NCBI RefSeq assembly: GCF_900624995.1
Contig: NZ_UYXQ01000004.1
Coordinates: forward strand, 124,001 to 188,000
DNA length: 64,000 nucleotides
Direction: 5' to 3'
From: Pseudomonas antarctica
Lineage (GTDB): Bacteria; Pseudomonadota; Gammaproteobacteria; Pseudomonadales; Pseudomonadaceae
The position numbers and the translations under genes were made by a program. Within the stretch, counting starts at the first letter, position 1. The number at the start of each line of letters is the position of its first letter. A model generated the notes under the pieces. That model searched no databases and had not been told where the DNA came from. It was given only the letters and a program-made list of their open reading frames with translations. Positions 58,001-64,000 of the stretch are shown here, piece by piece.

Positions 58001-59803
58001 CAGCGTACAGCCAGCCAGGGTTATTTTATTGACCCGGTAAACTTTCCGCGGCTCAAGGGCACCGTCTACCCAACATTGACCGACCTCTGCCAGGCCCTCG
58101 ACACAGAGGGGCTGAAACTCAAAGGGGCTCCTCTTATCAATAAATGGCTCCCAGCGGTAGAGATGGACGCCAATCCGTCGCCAATGAACGCTGAAAACAT
58201 CACGTCAGGCGCAGCGTTTGCCCCACAGGCCAAGCCCGAACCCTTGGTACTGCCGCCCACCGTGAGTGAAATCCCTGCCGGCTGGGAAGCCAATGAAATC
58301 CTCGACGGCATCGACCCGGTCAGTGAGCCTGGCCGGGATCAAGGCATTTATCGACTCAACTCCAACCCATCGACCGCCATCCTGCTGAACGACACCGCGT
58401 ATTACGTGCGGTATGTCGATGACGTCAACGGCAGCGGTCATTGGGCAATCATCAATCCGCAAAACCCTTTCTCGTTCTCCGAAGCCATTCCGGTGCGCCT
58501 CAATGCCGAGGGGCAATGGGAGCTCGCCCCCAGACACGGCCTGAGAGGAGGTGCCGGGCAATTAGTCAACAAGCTGCTAGGGCGCACGCACACGCCCGTG
58601 CTTGAAAGCCCGGCCGTCGCCTACGAAATACCGCAAGAGCTGCGCCAGCCATTGGAGAAAGCCGCCGCCGGACCACTCTATGAAAAATATGCCTTAAGCG
58701 ATGAAGGCGTGGAGATATCGCCTCATGAGTCCGACCCTTATGCGCCGTTCAAGGCCAGAAGACAGCGCCTGTTCAAGGATGCCGTGGCGTTCCTGAGCCG
58801 GTTTACCGCGCAAAATCGGCCGCCGGTGCCCGCGCTGCCCGCCAGTGCATCCACCGCTACCTGGCTGGAGGAACTGCTCAAGGATGTGCGCGGCATCGTG
58901 GTCGGTGAAGCCCACAGTGGCGTAGGCAGCAAACAGTTGCTGATCGACAACATGCAGTTACTGGCTCAAAAGAACGTCAAAACCCTATATTGCGAACACC
59001 TGCTCAGGGACTTTCACCAAGCGGCCCTTGATACGTTCGCCGAGACTGGCGAGATGCCCGAGGCACTCAAACGCTACCTCCAGTCACTCGACATCGGTCA
59101 AGGGACAGACCCACTGGGGCAGTACAACTTCATGGAGTTGGTCAAGGCCGCACGCGTCCATGAAATTCGTATCCAGGCCATTGATTGCCTGGCAAGTTAC
59201 CGAACCCAGGGGTTCTTGCCCGCCGTGGCGGACAGCCAGGTTGCCACCGGTTCGGAGCGCCAGGCCCTGATGAACTACTACGCCAGCACTGTGATCCGTG
59301 CCGACCAGGCAGCTCAAGGTGCGCATAAATGGCTGGCACTGGTGGGCAATACTCACGTCAGCACCTATAAGGGCGTTCCCGGGCTCAGCGAACTGGAGGA
59401 GGTCAATGGGCTGAGGGTGGAAGACCTTGCAGCCGGCCAATCGAAAGGCGTCATCCCAGACCCTGGTATCCCCGCAGCCGGAAGCGCAGGGGCGGTGAAA
59501 AGCGACCTGCTGCTACAGTTGGTAATGCCCCGCAAACCTGAAACCCCACAAGACTTCGGGAGACTGCTCAGGCGCCCGGGCTTTTTTACCGTCGACTCCA
59601 CTACGGTGGTGCCAACCCTGAAACATCGCAGCAGCTCGGGTGACCTGATATCAACACCGCTCGTTCACCAGAACGGACACTTCTTCATTGAGCGCCCCAC
59701 CTGGCCGAGCATGGACGGCCATCGATTTGACAGCCTGAAAGACTTATTTGCCGCACTCGAACGCATGGGTATGGTGCTGGTTGGCAAGCCTGCACCGCTA
59801 TAA
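55049..59803 (+). CDS. Giant toxin-like protein with duplicated TIKI/ChaN-like effector module
   Basis: A 1584-residue protein with no signal peptide. Start: second ATG (55049), since GAAGGATGAG lies upstream; an ATG four codons earlier lacks a ribosome site. Residues about 1-350 resemble the DUF6543 dermonecrotic-toxin-type N-terminal region of Pseudomonas toxins. Hydrophobic segments lie at about 357-396 and 409-431, then a Pro-rich linker (about 456-493). Then comes a module in two tandem copies, starting at about 494 and 1074: a 90-residue beta-rich part (EIPA[GD]W ... RL/V NSNPST ... PVRLN), a TIKI/ChaN-like domain and a 100-residue tail. Copy 2 keeps GEAHS (Glu1287, His1289), CEH and GNTHV; copy 1 reads AESPK, LNR and TNAQN there, so it looks inactive. 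NCBI-style naming would be membrane-targeted effector domain toxin. No immunity or secretion gene is next to it. Target unknown. Confidence 0.8.
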   Translation: MSLITNPALPNATDKAALKALATRLIQACPSLHDSAHQSACEILKKHGVQGLDPDEVYYHRFKAAQSSSKSFTGWEHVQEKPYESTTLTQLVIKRFRATDYDNADLLDLYGGFYTAGPEFGDFNETHEVRLHGNEVLKDFWRIKFDSLYTDKLDEFWHTFHGDFRALAKCNFLSKAVQAVELKQLTDDDFQTCLNAVASNLSWPVTQQMLETEVAPTDGLQVCALDVDGYVAINLLRIVDKTGRQILYTPGDTPAFQVLETPSDMHWWVLGKMNEEKNRNAFLCHFSLTDRQAITDNITDLMNRLVGTWGSADHHLINRTNQAITHDAFTWLQDRTRWSMYHEAQQSLTTQKELTKKLWIGYLSAGLKIFGPLAVIGWPVALPVLGASIANLGLNIDQAVNGRTSAERKAGVIGAVFSGIDTLFNLFALHGPGPIAELGPEIDEAEAAEMAKFKDATAPVDDTPVVSPPSETPAPAPDPAPTAPALEPSPTEPEIPADWKRQQGLEGATAMTKGGRYRSIYTVNSNPSTVIPFKGDVCYVRYEADVNGGGTWAIIDPNNPHAFSGSRPVRLNVDGEWEYAPRAPRASDAVRGGSPVDVPTTSEGSLEPEFEPESATPNAYGPPRSSYPPSSLTTPYDLSNMDSFQIELAMSGGPDYFKLIPKPGGGFTEFKSSDYFINPARTKITSDARTFFSRPFFTQTLPERPALPTLTPELSSTEAIEDILEGAPRLIVAESPKRVASLYTLIKQMPALARKGFKVIYLNRLFNDLHQFDLDTFASSGELSENLKNYLNEMDRALPVRFNTLELLTAARANGVRVQATGLLANYLPLPVAVDEQMAKSFLTSEIIRLDQAKYGASKYVVLTNAQNTNTFRGVAGISEINGGTSLRIGEVSDATPRIKIGYGPKVSNVSTGNPTVPKPSALDTDLILQVPLRQQKEVFPFLLSPKKIDELLKAPGDYLLQETQAELTLIHRNRFDALVRNTIQRTASQGYFIDPVNFPRLKGTVYPTLTDLCQALDTEGLKLKGAPLINKWLPAVEMDANPSPMNAENITSGAAFAPQAKPEPLVLPPTVSEIPAGWEANEILDGIDPVSEPGRDQGIYRLNSNPSTAILLNDTAYYVRYVDDVNGSGHWAIINPQNPFSFSEAIPVRLNAEGQWELAPRHGLRGGAGQLVNKLLGRTHTPVLESPAVAYEIPQELRQPLEKAAAGPLYEKYALSDEGVEISPHESDPYAPFKARRQRLFKDAVAFLSRFTAQNRPPVPALPASASTATWLEELLKDVRGIVVGEAHSGVGSKQLLIDNMQLLAQKNVKTLYCEHLLRDFHQAALDTFAETGEMPEALKRYLQSLDIGQGTDPLGQYNFMELVKAARVHEIRIQAIDCLASYRTQGFLPAVADSQVATGSERQALMNYYASTVIRADQAAQGAHKWLALVGNTHVSTYKGVPGLSELEEVNGLRVEDLAAGQSKGVIPDPGIPAAGSAGAVKSDLLLQLVMPRKPETPQDFGRLLRRPGFFTVDSTTVVPTLKHRSSSGDLISTPLVHQNGHFFIERPTWPSMDGHRFDSLKDLFAALERMGMVLVGKPAPL

Positions 59804-59807
59804 ATAA

Positions 59808-59834
59808 CGAAGCCCCGGCAGAGGCCGGGGCTTT
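59808..59834 (+). terminator. Terminator of the toxin-like gene
   Basis: AGCCCCGGC-AGAG-GCCGGGGCT hairpin starting 7 bases after the stop, followed by TTGTTG. Strong GC stem, short T-run. Confidence 0.85.
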
Positions 59835-60427
59835 GTTGATTCAATCAAGCGAATAACGCTGGCTCATTCCCACTCTATTATAAATTGAAAAAAAACCCTT
59901 ATAAAACAGAGTCTTCAGACATTGAATAATTGAACAACCATGAAAAATGCCAGGCACAGTAAACGTTCAAGAAGTCGAATTAGCCTCTCTATTGGCAAAG
60001 GCTGCCGAGCGCTGACGCTTAGTGAAAATGGAAAAGCGTTTAGGATCAGGCCCGAGGCCTTCTCACCGTCGGCCTCGTAGAGGCAGCGCAATGAAGCTTG
60101 ATCGGTGAGTTTGTGCAGGTTGAATTGGTTATAGAACGCTTGGCCTAATCACCGATGCTTGAAGCTGCCTATGTGTTATCGCAGATGCAGAATCACCCCT
60201 ACTCCCGACTTGGCGTTGCCCCATAAGTATTCAGCCCAAAGTCAGACCTGCTAACGCTTTACGAAATAGACGCTTGGGTCAGCGAAACTTCGGTAGTTGG
60301 ATCAATTCTGCATTGCAGTTGACAGCCACCGGTCGTCTAATCACTCAAAACATCATGTAGCGCCTCAACTACCGGGCTTGGCTGCCGTTATTAATTACAG
60401 CTAACCTTAATTTTGTGGAGCTTCAGC
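59835..60427. other. Gene-poor, AT-richer gap with a possible decayed reading frame
   Basis: About 590 bases between the toxin terminator and the chemoreceptor. On the minus strand 59915-60148 is open for 77 codons but has no ATG; it reads ...AFYNQFNLHKLTDQASLRCL then YEADGEKASGLI, ending LFNV and TGA. The reading looks protein-like, so it may be a gene remnant, but I do not recognise the family. The rest (60150-60410) has stops in all frames I read. A GGAG ribosome site for the chemoreceptor is at 60417. Confidence 0.4.
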
Positions 60428-62428
60428 ATGTCGCTACTTCCCAACCGCATCGCAGGGCGAATGACTCTAGGGATCCTGACGCTGCTGGTTCTCACGGCAT
60501 TGGCGATTTACTCAGTCATGACCTTGGGCGGCAAGCCTCAGTTAGTGGCAGCAGGAACCGAAGCAGCGGAACAATCGGCCAGTGCGATTACACGCCAGTT
60601 AGCCCTGCAAGTGAATCGCATTGAGGGCACCGCTGCAGCGATGGCGCACCTGGCCGAAACCCTGCCCCACGACGAAACCCTGCTCAAGGCTAATCTGCCT
60701 AATGTAATCGACAGCCAAGGCGATGCAGCCATTGCAGGCGGCGGGCTGTGGCCAGAACCCAACAGTTTTACTGCCGGTACTGATCGCCGAAGTTTTTTCT
60801 GGGCACGTAACGTCAGCAATGGGTTGGATTACTCGGACGAGTACAACGCCGCGCAAACCCCGCCGTATCAGGCTGAGTCCTGGTACACCGGAGCGAAATC
60901 CGCTCCATCGGGACGTTGCGTCTGGTCAGATGCTTACCAGGACGCGGTCAGTGGCGTGGCAATGACGACCTGTAGCGTGCCCTACCTCGCAAAGGGCGCG
61001 TTTGCCGGTGTCGCCACTATCGACCTCAAGCTTGACGGCCTCGCAGCGTTTCTCAAGGCCAATGGCAATGTCACAGGCGGCTACGCTTTTGCGGTCGATC
61101 CTTCAGGGAACCTGCTGTTTTTCCCAGATGCAAAGAGCACCAAGGGCCTGCCGACCATTGCCGGGTTGAGCCAGGAACAACCGTGGTTGAAGCCGGTCGC
61201 CGAAAGCCTGTCGAGCAAGCCGGCCGGCACGACAACGCTGTATCTGGAACACGATGCGCGCCTGGATGGACCGGCTTACATCACATTGGAAACCATGGAA
61301 GGCACCGGCTGGCGCATTGGGCTGGTCACGCCTGAGGCCCGCGTGGTCGGACTCGCGAACAAGCTGACCGGGCAGATCTTGCTGTTCTTGCTACCGCTGT
61401 TGGGCATCCTGCTGGGGCTGGCATGGCTGGCTGGCAAACGGCTGCTCACTCAGCTTGAAGAAACCACTGCGCAAATCGAACGTCTGGGCCAAGGCGGTCA
61501 GGCAGGCGCTCAGCTAGAGATTCTGCGGTCAGATGAACTCGGCGCGTTGCGCATTGCGGTTAACCATTACGCTGGCTCTCTGCAGGCCATGCTGCGACGC
61601 ATTGCAGATGAGTCGGTGTCACTGGAAGTCCAGGCCAACGAACTGGCGCAACTGTCCAATGGCCTGGCTGAACGGGCAGAGACCCAACGCATGGACAACA
61701 CCCTGCTCGCCACCGCCATTACTGAAATGTCGGCCAGCGCCAACGAGGTCGCACGCAACACCACAGACTGCTCGGACACGGCCCGCAGCTCACTGGTAGA
61801 AGCGCAAAAGAGTCAGGACCAAGTCAACCGCAACGGTGAATCCATCGAAAGCCTGGCGACCGACATCTCAGGCGCGGCCACCGCTATGACTCAGTTAGGT
61901 GAAGACATCGAGCGAGTTGGCAGCGTGCTGGAGGTAATCAAATCGATCTCTCAGCAGACGAATCTATTGGCGCTCAACGCTGCTATCGAGGCCGCAAGAG
62001 CCGGTGAGCAAGGACGTGGCTTTGCGGTGGTGGCAGATGAAGTGCGCACACTCGCAGGCCGCACACAAACGTCTGCCAACGAAATTCAGGAGATGATCAC
62101 GCAACTGCGCCAGGCATCAAATTCTGCCGTCACAACCATGCAAAACGGCGCTCAACGCACTCGCGAGTCAGTGCAACAGGCAGTCGGCGTGTCCGCGACA
62201 TTGGGCACTACGGTGGGCAGTTTCGATGACATCGTCCAGCGCGCCCAGCAGATCGCCGTTGCCGCCCAAGAGCAGAGCCACGTGACTCAGGAAATCAACG
62301 AGCTGGCGGTACGTATCCATGCGGCCAGCGAAGAAGGCGCCCGAGATGCGAGCACGCTTCGGGAACTGGGCAAAGGCATGCAGTCGATCTCAACCCGTCT
62401 GGGTGGATTGAGCCGCGGCACCCACTAG
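60428..62428 (+). CDS. Methyl-accepting chemotaxis protein with periplasmic Cache domain
   Basis: A 666-residue chemoreceptor. TM1 at about 12-34, a periplasmic double-Cache-type sensor about 45-305 (SYTG-type region [54 protein letters not shown]), TM2 about 311-337, HAMP about 338-390, then a signalling domain whose hairpin tip reads [20 protein letters not shown] near 507-530 with [19 protein letters not shown]. No CheR-binding pentapeptide is visible at the C-terminus (GGLSRGTH). The ATG at 60428 is chosen for GGAG 7 bases upstream. Ligand unknown; nothing in the tre or toxin neighbours decides it. Confidence 0.93.
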   Translation: MSLLPNRIAGRMTLGILTLLVLTALAIYSVMTLGGKPQLVAAGTEAAEQSASAITRQLALQVNRIEGTAAAMAHLAETLPHDETLLKANLPNVIDSQGDAAIAGGGLWPEPNSFTAGTDRRSFFWARNVSNGLDYSDEYNAAQTPPYQAESWYTGAKSAPSGRCVWSDAYQDAVSGVAMTTCSVPYLAKGAFAGVATIDLKLDGLAAFLKANGNVTGGYAFAVDPSGNLLFFPDAKSTKGLPTIAGLSQEQPWLKPVAESLSSKPAGTTTLYLEHDARLDGPAYITLETMEGTGWRIGLVTPEARVVGLANKLTGQILLFLLPLLGILLGLAWLAGKRLLTQLEETTAQIERLGQGGQAGAQLEILRSDELGALRIAVNHYAGSLQAMLRRIADESVSLEVQANELAQLSNGLAERAETQRMDNTLLATAITEMSASANEVARNTTDCSDTARSSLVEAQKSQDQVNRNGESIESLATDISGAATAMTQLGEDIERVGSVLEVIKSISQQTNLLALNAAIEAARAGEQGRGFAVVADEVRTLAGRTQTSANEIQEMITQLRQASNSAVTTMQNGAQRTRESVQQAVGVSATLGTTVGSFDDIVQRAQQIAVAAQEQSHVTQEINELAVRIHAASEEGARDASTLRELGKGMQSISTRLGGLSRGTH

Positions 62429-63020
62429 CCCTCAACGCGGGGGCCAACCGGCATCAGTTTAACGAAGCTGATGCCAGTTAACCTTTGCGGCTAAGCGTGG
62501 ACCACCGCCAACGCCATTAATGAAGTAGAAACCCTCGTAACTATTGAAAATAGTTTTATAAAAATCAAATAGTTACGAATCAGACCTACTCCCACTCGAA
62601 CATAAAAAATGTAAAAACCCAAAATAAATCATAGTTTTATTTTGAACACACCTGCTGATACCACGAAAAATACCATAGACGAAAAACTGTTTTCACAAGT
62701 ACTGCATCATTCATGCGATGGGGTGATCGGCTGGGGAATTGACCCGTCTGCCAATACCGCACTGATCCTATAATATTTACTCAAGATCCAATGCCGGAAA
62801 GTGCTCGCAAGCCAGGAGTCACGGTCAGTGACATGTTGGTAAATGGGCCAATACTTCATAAGCTGAAACACGCTCGCCTAGGGGAATACTGAACGTGCTG
62901 TACGGCACTCAAAAGTGCACAACCGCTATTAGGAGGCCGGGGCCGCTTGCAAGCCCTTCTAGAGCGACTCACCCTACGGCGTCTCACACTTATCCGGATC
63001 AAACCATGAGGAGGAACGCC
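62429..63020. other. AT-rich gap with an inverted repeat and possible remnants
   Basis: About 590 bases, clearly more AT-rich than the neighbours at 62520-62770. GGCATCAG/CTGATGCC (62450-62475) may be the chemoreceptor terminator. A perfect 11-base inverted repeat TCGTAACTATT/AATAGTTACGA lies at 62535-62545 and 62568-62578. An open stretch without clear start at about 62620-62774 (...LFSQVLHHSCDGVIGWGI) and a 33-codon frame 62791-62892 (MPESARKPGVTVSDML...) in another frame together resemble a decayed gene. I do not recognise it. Confidence 0.4.
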
Positions 63021-63332
63021 ATGTTCACCTGGCGCCTGTTGCTGAGTTTTTGCGCGTTGTTACTGGTTGGCTGCACGGGAAGGGGCTTTCAACCGCCGCC
63101 GCCGGAATTTACCAATTGGAAAAAAAGCGGGGTCTCGCAAGAGGGTGTCAAGAGCGCTATGACCGCATGCGGCTATACCAACCTGACAGGGACGGGGGAC
63201 AAGACGCCGATTGACCAGGTACTCACGCAGTTTTATTGCATGAAAGACTCCGGTTTCAAGCGCACAGATAACATTGACCTGTGCAAGGAAGGCCGTATCG
63301 GAGAATCACCGGTGTGCGAAGGCCGCCGGTAA
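63021..63332 (+). CDS. Small hypothetical lipoprotein
   Basis: A 103-residue protein with signal peptide MFTWRLLLSFCALLLVGC; lipobox LLVGC with Cys18. The mature part contains PPPPEFTNWKKSGVS and three more Cys (MTACGY, FYCMKD, DLCKEG) plus SPVCEGRR, suggesting disulfides in the periplasm. Start chosen at ATG 63021 because AGGAGG lies 7 bases before it; an ATG five codons earlier and the longer open frame have none. Similar small Pseudomonas lipoproteins exist, function unknown. Confidence 0.8.
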   Translation: MFTWRLLLSFCALLLVGCTGRGFQPPPPEFTNWKKSGVSQEGVKSAMTACGYTNLTGTGDKTPIDQVLTQFYCMKDSGFKRTDNIDLCKEGRIGESPVCEGRR

Positions 63333-63446
63333 TCCATTAGGGATTGAGCGATCTATGCGGACTGTAAGGCACCGCAGGGATGTCGGCGGTAGCAGCGCTG
63401 GGCAGTTGCGCCTTCTCGACCGCCAGCATCGGCGAGCCAGGGGAGC

Positions 63447-63480
63447 CCCAAAAAGCCAAAAGCCCGCAATTACGCGGGCT
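63447..63480 (-). terminator. Terminator of guaA
   Basis: AGCCCGC-GTAATT-GCGGGCT on the minus strand followed by TTTTGGCTTTTT, about 50 bases after the guaA stop. Confidence 0.85.
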
Positions 63481-63527
63481 CCAGGGTGTTTCTTGCTAGA
63501 TCGTGCCGGTCAGTGCCGGACGCCCCA

Positions 63528-64000
63528 TTATTCCCACTCAATCGTCGCCGGCGGCTTGCTCGACACGTCATACGTCACGCGCGAAATACCTTCGATCTCA
63601 TTGATGATACGGCCGCTGACAGTTTCCAGCAGTTCGTACGGCAGGTGTGCCCAACGGGCGGTCATGAAGTCGATGGTTTCCACCGCACGCAGGGCCACAA
63701 CCCACGCGTAACGACGGCCATCGCCTACAACGCCAACCGATTTCACCGGCTGGAACACCACGAACGCCTGGCTGACTTTGTGGTACCAGTCGGCCTTGCG
63801 CAGTTCTTCGATGAAGATGTGGTCGGCGCGACGCAGCAGGTCGGCGTATTCCTTCTTCACTTCACCGAGGATGCGCACGCCCAGTCCCGGGCCTGGGAAT
63901 GGGTGGCGGTAGACCATGTCGTACGGCAGGCCGAGTTCCAGGCCCAGACGGCGGACTTCGTCCTTGAACAGTTCGCGCAACGGTTCTACCAGCTTGAGGT
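63528..64000 (-). CDS. guaA: GMP synthase (glutamine-hydrolysing), C-terminal part (partial)
   Basis: The gene runs off the right end; 157 residues are visible, from [19 protein letters not shown] to the stop. The GMP-synthase C-terminal dimerisation domain is unmistakable: [63 protein letters not shown], and the final [19 protein letters not shown]. It converts XMP to GMP. The upstream part including the glutaminase and ATP-pyrophosphatase domains is outside the window. Confidence 0.98.
   Translation of the reverse strand, partial: LKLVEPLRELFKDEVRRLGLELGLPYDMVYRHPFPGPGLGVRILGEVKKEYADLLRRADHIFIEELRKADWYHKVSQAFVVFQPVKSVGVVGDGRRYAWVVALRAVETIDFMTARWAHLPYELLETVSGRIINEIEGISRVTYDVSSKPPATIEWE

Noticed and set aside
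55049..59803. Rhs or YD-repeat toxin
   Set aside because: No YD repeats, no RHS core signature; the repeats are two long domain units.
62895..63020. N-terminal extension of the small lipoprotein
   Set aside because: The extra residues precede a perfect signal peptide and lack a ribosome site, while AGGAGG is spaced for 63021.

Overview
The window is chromosomal DNA of a Pseudomonas, most likely of the P. fluorescens group. The evidence is the GC-rich third positions, the gene order, several P. fluorescens-type REP/REPIN palindromes, a DUF3509 gene, and the fluorescent-pseudomonad style nag and tre sugar clusters. From memory, the stretch thrC-hom-dsbC-xerD-antiporter-thioesterase-rplS-trmD-rimM-rpsP-ffh-purT-nag cluster-purL-mltF-guaA is collinear with a conserved block of P. 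aeruginosa PAO1 (about PA3735 to PA3769).

Layout. 1-9.7 kb: end of proS, a lipoprotein, dinB, two tandem initiator tRNA genes each with its own promoter and terminator, the aminoacyl-phosphatidylglycerol synthase/hydrolase pair (mprF and a VirJ/AcvB-type protein), recJ and yaeQ. 9.8-17.7 kb: a CaiB-type CoA transferase, a periplasmic solute-binding-like protein, a DUF3509 gene, a small membrane-protein gene interrupted by an in-frame TAG, then thrC, hom, dsbC and xerD. 17.8-25.9 kb: Na+/H+ antiporter, thioesterase, the rpsP-rimM-trmD-rplS operon, ffh, a CcsA-like membrane protein and a CorC/HlyC-type transporter. 26.3-32.2 kb: MFS transporter, purT, VUT-type membrane protein, DUF1289 protein, gamma carbonic anhydrase, two NUDIX hydrolases and an L,D-transpeptidase.

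32.3-39.6 kb is a complete N-acetylglucosamine PTS operon: regulator, NagA deacetylase, SIS-type deaminase, EIIA-HPr-EI fusion and NagE permease. Tandem TGGTATT repeats sit exactly in the regulator's promoter. 39.8-46.5 kb: exported RidA-like protein, YqfO-like protein, purL and mltF.

46.5-63.3 kb looks like an accessory block between mltF and guaA. It holds a trehalose PTS cluster (treR, EIIBC, trehalose-6-phosphate hydrolase, LamB-type porin, a second EIIA-HPr-EI fusion and a stand-alone EIIB-like protein without the phosphorylatable Cys), a 1584-residue toxin-like protein, a chemoreceptor, a small lipoprotein, and two gene-poor AT-richer gaps. The window ends inside guaA.

The most notable signals are four. 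(1) The giant protein carries a tandemly duplicated effector module in which the first copy has lost the predicted catalytic His/Glu residues while the second keeps them. (2) Cys-less EIIB-like domains occur twice, once fused to NagE and once free in the tre operon. (3) A small membrane-protein gene has an in-frame amber codon. (4) There are clear operator pairs for the trehalose and GlcNAc regulators. No insertion sequence, CRISPR array, rRNA or prophage was seen.
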